From Flavobacteriales bacterium UBA5422 (lineage in GTDB: Bacteria; Bacteroidota; Bacteroidia; Flavobacteriales_D; Crocinitomicaceae): DNA of 6,009 nt. The stretch is taken from positions 148,156-154,164 of the forward strand of contig DHNG01000029.1 of the NCBI GenBank assembly GCA_002409405.1, given 5' to 3'. Every line of letters begins with the position of its first letter. Positions within the stretch are counted from its first letter, which is position 1. Shown in pieces: positions 1 to 5,863 of the stretch. The translations under genes and the position numbers were made by a program. The notes below the pieces were generated by a model. The model saw only the letters and a program-made list of their open reading frames with translations, searched no databases and was not told where the DNA came from.

Positions 1-27
1 GGGGTTCAAAATTTTGAACCCCTTTTT
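1..27 (+). terminator. Intrinsic terminator, perfect palindrome plus T-run
   Basis: Bases 1-22 form a perfect 22-base palindrome (arms 1-11 and 12-22, starting GGGGTTC and ending GAACCCC). It can fold as a 9-bp stem with a 4-base AATT loop. Five T follow at 23-27, so it reads as a rho-independent terminator for a plus-strand gene entering from the left. It also lies 24 bases beyond the stop codon of the minus-strand protease gene. Because the hairpin is symmetrical it may end that transcript too, but the T-run needed in that direction would lie outside the window. Confidence 0.8.
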
Positions 28-46
28 CTATTTACGAAGAATACTA

Positions 47-2791
47 TTATTTAATAACAGCAATTTTCTTAACTGTTGTAGAACCTGCAGACTTCACTTC
101 CAGGAAGTAATATGCTGCAGCGATGTTTTCAGAAATTTCAAATCCGAATGATACCGCTTGATTTACTTCGTTTCTAACCTCAGAAGTGATTGCTTCACCT
201 TGAAGGTTTCTCAATGTAAATGTGATCGGCTCGTTACCTGCAACGTATTGAATGTTCAATGCATTACCACTTACAACCGGGTTTGGAGAGATGATCAATT
301 CATGCTCAGATGTAAAATCATCAGCTAAACCAAGTGTCCCGCCAATCATGATGTTGTCAATGAACAGGTTGTTTGAATAATCAGATGCTGTAAACTCGAT
401 TTTGAAACGTGTTTTGTTATCTGAAGAAGCTGTGTTAAATGGACGAGAGTAGTTTTTCCACTCACTTGCTGCTGTTGGAGCAAAGTTAATGCTTCCTGCA
501 AATCCTGCACTTGCCAATGCAGCTCCGGAAATAGTCGACTGTGTAGTCGTTCCCATTGGAGTCCATGTCTCACTACATCCTCTTGAGTAATATACACGGA
601 TATTTTCAGTCATGTCTGCTGTTTGTACGGCATTTGTTGCATAAGAATAATCAAATGAAAATGTAACACCACTTGTATGTCTCAAATCAAAACTTGGTGT
701 GATAATCGCGTCTACCTGACCTCCAAGGTTATTGTAATAACGAGATTCTTCTGTTCCTGGTAATGCCGTTGAAACGTTTTTGTATGTTGTCAACTTCACA
801 GAACGATTACTGTTGTATCCTACACCTGTAGGTTCAAACTTGCTGAAGTTATTACCGTCGTTTACATAACGAAGCTCCTGGTATTGGTTTGCAGGTTCCA
901 GGTCAAATGTTTTTGGCCCTGTGTAAGCTGCCCAGTCTTCCTGAACATCAATGTATTGCGTAAACGTTTTTGTAACTTGTCCTGAAGCATTTCCAACAGT
1001 AAGTGTTACTGTTTTTCTTCCAAAAGAGTTAAAAGAAACAGATGGATTTGCAGCAGTACTTGTTGCCGGTGTTCCGTCCTGGAAAGACCACTCACGGAAT
1101 GTTACAGGTCCGTTGTATGATTTATCCTGGAATGCAACTGTTTGACCAACACAAATAAACTTACGGTCTGATGTGATATCTACAGTAGGGATACATACCG
1201 GAGGAGTTGTTAAATCAATCCCGGTTGCTTCATGTGTTTGAGCTGTGATCAAGTTCTTACGTTGTCCATCGGTACCTTGTAATGCATTTCTCATTACGTT
1301 CTTTTGTCCTGGTGTGAACATAATTGAACAATAAGAATATTCCATGTAGTTTTGAACGTTCTCAATTGTTCCGAATGTACCAACAAGATTTACATTGTCG
1401 ATTTCAAATGTACCTGCTGTAGACTCAGCATTGTACGCGTAAATTCTGAATGTAATCGGGTCATGGAACTCTGTGTAATTTGCTCCTGATAATGTTATTT
1501 TTGCTCCGGAGAATGAATTATCCGCATCATTTTTGATGAAAAATACATTTCCTGTCTGTACACCTAATTCAGGATGAGTTGCAGGAGTTGTTACAGCAGT
1601 CAAATTAGAAGCAAAGTTATTCACGCTTGAACGAACCGCAAATGTGCGTGCTCCTTCATCATTTCTTCCTGCATCAAATGTGATTTCAGATATAGTTAAT
1701 CCTTGAAGATACTGAGGAGTAACAGTAAATTCATAATATTTACCTGTGTTGATTGTACCTGTCAGGTTCGCATAGCTTGTTTCTCCGTCAGCTGCACCTG
1801 TACCCCAACCTGTAAAAGAAAATACACTATCAGCAGTTGAGTTCGTTGAAACTCCGATTGCTTCAAAGTTGCTGAATACGATACGGTCAGTATTGATGAT
1901 TACCTGATCTGGAGGGCTTGTAGTGTCGATGACACCTGAGGTTGTTGTCACGTTTCGGAAATCATATTTAGCATTTGTCAGGTTGTGAACATCACAAACA
2001 ATGCTAATCGGATCAGTACAATCAGTATGTCCTTTTGTTATTGGAGTATCATTGATTCCATCGTCCCCGCAAGCTACTCCCGGATCATTGGTGCTTCCCC
2101 AAACGTGCGGTAATGCCAACCAGTGGCCTACTTCGTGCGTCAAGGCTCTTGAATTGTACTCAGTTCCCGGTAATATTCTTCCGATGTAATTGTAACGAAG
2201 AACGATTCCGTCCAACCAGTAACCATAACCGTTAACAGCTGTCGGGTACAAAGCATAACCTGCTACTCCGCCTTCCATGTTATTTACAACCCATACGTTC
2301 AAATAACGGGAACGATCCCATTGGTTCAGTTTTGCAAAGTTGTCCCCAATGTATGTCTCATGCGTGTAAATACGATCAATACCATTGGTACAATTTCCCC
2401 ATGGATCATAAGCTGCAAGCTTAAACTGAATTTTCGTGTTTGAAATCAATGTGTCATATACTGAAACAACTGTATTGGTGTCAGCATTCATTTTACTATA
2501 GTCACGATTCAATACAGTCATTGCATCGAAAATATTCGCATCCGGAATGTTTTCAACTCCATATTGGTGAAGGATGTGAAACACAACAGGGATTACGAAA
2601 ACAGTAGAATCATCTCCATCTGCTTTTTCAACATAACCGTTGGCAATTAACTGCTTAAGGTCTTTAATTAAGGTCGGATCTTTCTCCACCAATTGCTGAT
2701 GATAATGGTCCGTAGCACAGGAGAATTGTTGCGCCATAACACTACTTCCAGCAAACAAAACAACTGCAAATGAGTATAATAGTTTCTTCAT
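47..2791 (-). CDS. Secreted M43-family (pappalysin-like) zinc metalloprotease with T9SS sorting domain
   Basis: A 914-residue exported endopeptidase, probably released from or held on the cell surface. Residues 1-20 are a signal peptide (basic MKK, hydrophobic core, cleavage likely after VMA-20). The catalytic region spans about 60-510. It carries the zinc motif HEVGHWLALPH with ligands H219, H223 and H229 and catalytic E220, then CGDDGINDTP (241-250), and the Met-turn block NYMEYSYCSIMFT (481-493), all typical of M43. Between these blocks lies an apparent inserted beta-rich domain (about 302-471). A PKD-like domain follows (about 535-617), then a jelly-roll/MAM-like module (about 620-818), and a T9SS type A C-terminal domain (about 831-914, opening LIISPNPV). 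The motif has Ala226 where the usual consensus has Gly. The start is the only Met placed to give a signal peptide. The gene appears monocistronic. The substrate cannot be predicted. Confidence 0.93.
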   Translation of the reverse strand: MKKLLYSFAVVLFAGSSVMAQQFSCATDHYHQQLVEKDPTLIKDLKQLIANGYVEKADGDDSTVFVIPVVFHILHQYGVENIPDANIFDAMTVLNRDYSKMNADTNTVVSVYDTLISNTKIQFKLAAYDPWGNCTNGIDRIYTHETYIGDNFAKLNQWDRSRYLNVWVVNNMEGGVAGYALYPTAVNGYGYWLDGIVLRYNYIGRILPGTEYNSRALTHEVGHWLALPHVWGSTNDPGVACGDDGINDTPITKGHTDCTDPISIVCDVHNLTNAKYDFRNVTTTSGVIDTTSPPDQVIINTDRIVFSNFEAIGVSTNSTADSVFSFTGWGTGAADGETSYANLTGTINTGKYYEFTVTPQYLQGLTISEITFDAGRNDEGARTFAVRSSVNNFASNLTAVTTPATHPELGVQTGNVFFIKNDADNSFSGAKITLSGANYTEFHDPITFRIYAYNAESTAGTFEIDNVNLVGTFGTIENVQNYMEYSYCSIMFTPGQKNVMRNALQGTDGQRKNLITAQTHEATGIDLTTPPVCIPTVDITSDRKFICVGQTVAFQDKSYNGPVTFREWSFQDGTPATSTAANPSVSFNSFGRKTVTLTVGNASGQVTKTFTQYIDVQEDWAAYTGPKTFDLEPANQYQELRYVNDGNNFSKFEPTGVGYNSNRSVKLTTYKNVSTALPGTEESRYYNNLGGQVDAIITPSFDLRHTSGVTFSFDYSYATNAVQTADMTENIRVYYSRGCSETWTPMGTTTQSTISGAALASAGFAGSINFAPTAASEWKNYSRPFNTASSDNKTRFKIEFTASDYSNNLFIDNIMIGGTLGLADDFTSEHELIISPNPVVSGNALNIQYVAGNEPITFTLRNLQGEAITSEVRNEVNQAVSFGFEISENIAAAYYFLEVKSAGSTTVKKIAVIK
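50..301 (-). other. T9SS type A sorting domain of the protease
   Basis: Residues about 831-914 begin with ELIISPNPV and have the usual beta-sandwich pattern, including FTLRNLQGE and YYFLEVKSAG, ending in the basic VKKIAVIK. This is the family signature of Por secretion C-terminal domains, which direct periplasmic proteins through the type IX secretion machinery and are normally removed or linked to surface lipopolysaccharide. It implies that the organism has a T9SS encoded elsewhere. Confidence 0.9.
941..1189 (-). other. PKD-like domain of the protease
   Basis: Residues about 535-617 contain the PKD pattern: ICVGQTVAFQDKS, then the WSFQDGTPATST strand (a variant of the usual W.FGDG) followed by NPSVSFNSFGRKTVTLTVGNASG. 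Such domains are common spacers or binding modules in Bacteroidota exported enzymes. The domain boundaries are estimated by eye. Confidence 0.8.
1379..1888 (-). other. Beta-rich domain inserted in the peptidase domain
   Basis: Residues about 302-471 lie between the zinc motif region and the Met-turn of the M43 domain. The segment runs from RIVFSNFEAIG through GLTISEITFDAGRNDEGART, then ITFRIYAYNAES, to FEIDNVNLVGTF. The alternating hydrophobic pattern and the closing IDNV..xG strand resemble jelly-roll (carbohydrate-binding or laminin-G-like) modules that usually stand alone in large Bacteroidota surface proteins. Identification as a jelly-roll is by pattern only; the position inside the catalytic domain is seen directly. 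Confidence 0.6.
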
Positions 2792-2810
2792 AATTACATT
2801 AAATTTGCGT

Positions 2811-2826
2811 TAAAAATACAAAACTT
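2811..2826 (-). promoter_or_regulatory. Possible -7 element for the protease gene
   Basis: Read on the minus strand, bases 2818 to 2811 give TATTTTTA, one mismatch from the Bacteroidota -7 consensus TAnnTTTG, about 20 bases upstream of the start codon. An overlapping alternative, AAGTTTTG at 2826 to 2819, also has one mismatch. No clear -33 TTTG box is visible at the right distance, so this is a weak assignment. Confidence 0.25.
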
Positions 2827-3097
2827 TTTCATTTTGGGAATGAATCAGGCACCATTTCATGAAAATATTGTTTTCAGATTGTAGGAAAAACAGTTATTTT
2901 TATTCATAATGCAGTTCATTATCACCTCACTAAAGTAAATTTTAAAAGCGTAGGTTTTTTAACAATTGCTTTATTGTACGTTTTTATTGATTAAACGGTT
3001 GTTATTTTCAACTGATGTGTGAACTGTTTTTTCGAACGTAATTTCCTTATTTTATATACCTTATATATAGACCGTATTTTTTGAAGGCTGCTAAATG

Positions 3098-3111
3098 AAT
3101 CAACGTTGATT
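3098..3111. repeat. 14-bp perfect palindrome
   Basis: AATCAACGTTGATT reads the same on both strands. After one mismatch on each side it gains two further matching pairs. It lies about 155 bases upstream of the FNR/CRP-like site, roughly mid-way in the divergent spacer. A dimeric regulator could bind here, but no family can be named from sequence alone, and a palindrome of this size could also occur by chance in AT-rich DNA. Confidence 0.4.
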
Positions 3112-3240
3112 TATGTTCTGACGTACAGCTTTTGTTGTCAAAGAAAGAACCGGGCTATTGGAAACGACAAAACAATCATTTCACATCTGAAAAAAGGCAG
3201 GTTAAGTATATCCATATGACTTGGAATGAATGCCTTGAAG

Positions 3241-3264
3241 AAAACATGACATAAATCATGTTTT
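3241..3264 (+). promoter_or_regulatory. FNR/CRP-like operator upstream of ccoS
   Basis: Perfect 9-base inverted arms AAAACATGA (3241-3249) and TCATGTTTT (3256-3264) are separated by six bases. The core TGA-N6-TCA has the spacing of FNR boxes (TTGAT-N4-ATCAA), here in the variant form TGAC-N4-ATCA. The centre, 3252.5, is 41.5 bases upstream of the predicted transcription start near 3294, the classic position for activation by an FNR/CRP-family regulator. cbb3 oxidase operons are commonly induced by low oxygen through such regulators. The match to the family is inferred, and the specific protein is unknown. Confidence 0.6.
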
Positions 3265-3280
3265 TACCCTACCCGGCTCA

Positions 3281-3294
3281 TATTTTCTCTATGA
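3281..3294 (+). promoter_or_regulatory. Candidate ccoS operon promoter -7 element and start
   Basis: TATTTTCT at 3281-3288 matches the TA and first TT of the Bacteroidota -7 element TAnnTTTG but not its final TG. A start point near 3294 would give a 22-base leader before the ccoS ATG. No good -33 box is seen; an imperfect promoter is expected where an activator bound just upstream (3241-3264) helps the polymerase. Confidence 0.4.
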
Positions 3295-3315
3295 CAATCT
3301 CATGACATTTGCACC

Positions 3316-3498
3316 ATGGGAATTATTTACGTGATGCTGGTAGTTAGTTTGCTGATTGCACTGTTCTTTCTGATAAGTTTTATCTGGGCAGTAAAAAATA
3401 ATCAGTTCGAAGATGATTATGCGCCATCCGTAAGAATTCTGTTTGAAGACGAAAGTAACGAAACAAAAGAAGAAGAAGATGGAAGTAGAGAAGTTTAA
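3316..3498 (+). CDS. ccoS: cbb3-type cytochrome oxidase assembly protein CcoS
   Basis: A 60-residue single-span inner membrane protein. CcoS is required in studied bacteria for maturation of the cbb3 oxidase, in insertion of the haem and copper cofactors into CcoN. One membrane helix covers about residues 3-25 and is followed by the family signature FIWAVKNNQFEDDYAPSVR and ILFED (22-45). The tail is short and acidic (ESNETKEEEDG). Length is normal for the family. The ATG at 3316 gives the standard N-terminus; the ATG at 3302 is out of frame. The gene heads the operon, and its last 20 bases overlap the start of ccoNO, suggesting coupled translation. The copper ATPase gene ccoI, often found just upstream of ccoS, is not here. 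Confidence 0.92.
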   Translation: MGIIYVMLVVSLLIALFFLISFIWAVKNNQFEDDYAPSVRILFEDESNETKEEEDGSREV

Positions 3499-5650
3499 TT
3501 ACGACAACAAAATTGTTAAGTATTTTGCTTACGCCACCATTATTTGGGGGATTACAGGTATGCTTGTGGGATTGATTGTTGCCTTGCAATTGGCATTTCC
3601 ACAGTTTTTTAATGACTATTTAGGATTTAAAGTACTTTCTTTCGGACGTATCCGACCGTTGCATACCAATGCAGTGATTTTTGCATTTGTAGGAAACGGA
3701 ATCTTTACGGGGGTGTATTACTCACTTCAACGGTTACTGAAAACCAGAATGTGGAGTGACAAGTTAAGTTACATTAATTTCTGGGGATGGCAGTTGATCA
3801 TTCTTTCTGCCGTACTCACCCTTCCATTGGGTATTACATCATCTAAAGAATATGCTGAGTTGGAATGGCCGATAGATATCGCAATTACACTCTTGTGGGT
3901 GGTATTCGGATGGAACATGTTTGCCACTATTCTTGTTAGAAGGGTCAAGCACCTCTACGTTGCAATCTGGTTCTACATCGGAACATTCGTAGCAGTAGCC
4001 ATTCTCCATATTTTTAATTCATTTGAATTGCCCGTCTCTTTCCTGAAAAGTTATTCGTGGTATGCGGGTGTGCAGGACGCATTGGTACAGTGGTGGTATG
4101 GACACAACGCGGTTGCATTTTTCCTGACGACACCTTATCTGGGACTGATGTATTACTTTGTTCCGAAAGCAGCAGAACGTCCCGTTTATTCGTATCGGTT
4201 GTCCATCATTCACTTCTGGGCACTTATTTTTATCTACATATGGGCTGGACCTCACCATTTGTTGTATTCCTCCCTTCCTGACTGGGCGCAAAGCTTAGGA
4301 GTTGTATTCTCTGTCATGCTGATTGCTCCGTCATGGGGAGGAATGCTCAACGGGTTACTGACATTGCGTGGAGCGTGGGATAAAGTGCGCGACAATGTAA
4401 CCTTGAAATTCATGGTGGTTGCCTTGACATGTTATGGGATGGTAACATTTGAAGGACCGCTGTTGTCCTTGAAAAATGTCAACATGCTTTCTCACTTTAC
4501 TGATTGGACAATTGCACACGTGCATGTGGGAGGACTGGGATGGAATGGGATGTTGACCTTCGGAATGCTGTACTGGTTGTTTCCTAAAATGTTCCGCACA
4601 GAACTGTATTCGAAAAAATTGGCCAACCAACATTTCTGGATTGCAACATTGGGAGTTATCCTGTATGCGATTCCGATGTATGTGGCCGGGTTCGTACAAG
4701 GATTGATGTGGCAGGATTTTACACCTGAAGGAACATTGGTGAACGGAGACTTTTTGAAAACAGTTGAAGCACTGCGACCATACTATGTGTTGCGTTCCAT
4801 CGGAGGACTGTTGTTCATTGTCGGAACGGTGATGATGTTCTATAACCTGATCAAAACAGCACGACAAGGTTCATTCCAGGCAGAAGAACCGGCAGAAGCA
4901 ATGGTGACTAAAAATCTGAACGTGTCTTCAAAAGGAGAGTACTGGCACAGAAAAATCGAACGAAAACCGGTTCAGTTCATGATCCTGAGTATCATCGTTG
5001 TGGCAATCGGGGGAATTATTGAAATCGTGCCGACAATGGTTGTAAAATCCAATGTAAAAACGATCTCAAGTGTGAAACCATACACACCACTGGAATTGGA
5101 AGGACGTGATATTTATATCCGGGAAGGATGCTACAACTGTCACTCACAGATGATTCGTCCGTTGCGATTCGAAACGGTGCGGTACGGTGAATATTCCAAG
5201 GCAGGAGAATTTGTATATGATCACCCGTTCCAATGGGGATCCAAACGTACAGGTCCGGACTTGGCAAGAGAAGGAGGATTGCGGAGCAACTTGTGGCACT
5301 ATGAACACATGATTCGCCCGAAAGATGTCTCTGAAGGTTCCATCATGCCGGCTTATCCGTGGATGCGGACAGATGATCTGGATATTTCGTTAACCGGGAA
5401 GAAAATTGAAGCAATGCAGAAGCTGAATGTTCCATACAAAGAAGGATATGCGAATCAGGCAGTAGCTGATCTGAAAAAACAGGCACGCATCATTGCAGAA
5501 GACATTGTCAACAATTTTGAACCGGAAGTTTTGAAGGATGTTAACAAAGAAGACCTGATCAAAGACATTGAGAAAAAAGAGATTGTTGCTGTGATTGCTT
5601 ACCTGCAACGATTGGGAACAGATATTAAAGCGAGTGACGTACCAAAATAG
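3479..5650 (+). CDS. ccoNO: cbb3-type cytochrome c oxidase, fused subunits I and II (CcoN-CcoO)
   Basis: A 723-residue inner membrane protein that reduces oxygen to water while pumping protons. Residues 1 to about 460 are CcoN, the multi-helix haem-copper core. Expected ligands are present: H62 and H349 for low-spin haem b, H347 for haem b3 (AHVHVGG), and H209 (WWYGHN), H259 and H260 (AGPHH) for CuB. Y253 sits where the cross-linked Tyr of cbb3 enzymes lies. After a polar linker, one membrane helix (about 499-521) leads into CcoO, with the haem c site CYNCH (551-555), probable axial Met M623 (SIMPAYPW), and closing YLQRLGTDI. The start chosen is MEVEKF at 3479, preceded by purine-rich AGAAGAAGAAG. 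An in-frame ATG at 3443 would add a poly-Lys peptide and enlarge the ccoS overlap. The N-O fusion is known in Bacteroidota. Confidence 0.96.
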   Translation: MEVEKFNYDNKIVKYFAYATIIWGITGMLVGLIVALQLAFPQFFNDYLGFKVLSFGRIRPLHTNAVIFAFVGNGIFTGVYYSLQRLLKTRMWSDKLSYINFWGWQLIILSAVLTLPLGITSSKEYAELEWPIDIAITLLWVVFGWNMFATILVRRVKHLYVAIWFYIGTFVAVAILHIFNSFELPVSFLKSYSWYAGVQDALVQWWYGHNAVAFFLTTPYLGLMYYFVPKAAERPVYSYRLSIIHFWALIFIYIWAGPHHLLYSSLPDWAQSLGVVFSVMLIAPSWGGMLNGLLTLRGAWDKVRDNVTLKFMVVALTCYGMVTFEGPLLSLKNVNMLSHFTDWTIAHVHVGGLGWNGMLTFGMLYWLFPKMFRTELYSKKLANQHFWIATLGVILYAIPMYVAGFVQGLMWQDFTPEGTLVNGDFLKTVEALRPYYVLRSIGGLLFIVGTVMMFYNLIKTARQGSFQAEEPAEAMVTKNLNVSSKGEYWHRKIERKPVQFMILSIIVVAIGGIIEIVPTMVVKSNVKTISSVKPYTPLELEGRDIYIREGCYNCHSQMIRPLRFETVRYGEYSKAGEFVYDHPFQWGSKRTGPDLAREGGLRSNLWHYEHMIRPKDVSEGSIMPAYPWMRTDDLDISLTGKKIEAMQKLNVPYKEGYANQAVADLKKQARIIAEDIVNNFEPEVLKDVNKEDLIKDIEKKEIVAVIAYLQRLGTDIKASDVPK

Positions 5651-5656
5651 AAACTT

Positions 5657-5863
5657 ATGTTGCGATTTATAAAACACAATTTGACGACCATTGAAGGAAT
5701 CGATATTTACCCGATAATTTCCTTGCTCATTTTCACCCTGTTTTTCGCCATTGTTCTGACAAGGGTTATCCGGATGTCGAAAGCAGAGGTGGAGGAGTTG
5801 AGAAATATCCCAATGGATGCTGAAGACAGAAATACGTTTCATCAAGAAAATAAGAATCAATGA
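5657..5863 (+). CDS. ccoQ: CcoQ/FixQ-like small subunit of cbb3 oxidase
   Basis: A 68-residue protein with an N-terminal segment MLRFIKHNLTTIEGIDIYP, one membrane helix (about residues 18-38, PIISLLIFTLFFAIVLTRVI), and a charged cytoplasmic tail containing MSKAEVEELRNIPMD. This arrangement and the position between ccoNO and a cytochrome gene match the CcoQ-type accessory subunit seen in Bacteroidota, thought to stabilise the complex. Sequence conservation in this family is low, so the call leans on size, topology and location. It begins 6 bases after the ccoNO stop and its TGA overlaps the next ATG as ATGA, pointing to translational coupling. Confidence 0.82.
   Translation: MLRFIKHNLTTIEGIDIYPIISLLIFTLFFAIVLTRVIRMSKAEVEELRNIPMDAEDRNTFHQENKNQ

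Larger units (their letters stand above)
2792..3315. other. Divergent intergenic region without a convincing gene
   Basis: This 524-base AT-rich spacer separates the leftward protease gene from the rightward cbb3 operon. I see no coding sequence with a plausible product and no tRNA or other structured RNA that I recognise. It contains short palindromes (2855-2864, 3098-3111), a small inverted repeat (2860-2865 with 2871-2876), an AT-rich patch around 3050-3070, and the FNR/CRP-like site and promoter for ccoS near its right end. Confidence 0.7.

Noticed and set aside
2800..2807. Perfect TAnnTTTG (TAAATTTG) on the plus strand
   Set aside because: It is about 510 bases from the next plus-strand gene and just upstream of the minus-strand start codon, with no -33 partner identified. 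It is probably chance in AT-rich DNA.
2860..2876. Small inverted repeat TGAAAA/TTTTCA
   Set aside because: Six-base A/T-rich arms with a 5-base loop are expected by chance in this composition, and no position relative to a promoter supports a role.
3241..3265. Inverted repeat followed by TTTTT read as an intrinsic terminator
   Set aside because: The stem is AT-rich with only two G/C pairs and there is no plus-strand gene ending before it. Its core spacing and its position relative to the promoter fit an operator better.
3443..3478. Upstream in-frame ATG extending CcoNO by 12 residues
   Set aside because: The extension is a poly-Lys peptide produced by out-of-frame reading of the acidic ccoS tail. 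The ATG at 3479 gives the normal CcoN N-terminus and has a purine-rich lead-in.
4355..4867. 170-codon open frame on the minus strand inside ccoNO
   Set aside because: It lies wholly opposite the well-supported CcoN coding region, shows no domain pattern, and is rich in Cys, His and Gln as expected of an antisense shadow.
5390..5860. 156-codon open frame on the minus strand across ccoNO and ccoQ
   Set aside because: It is antisense to two supported genes, has no recognisable motif, and spans their junction.
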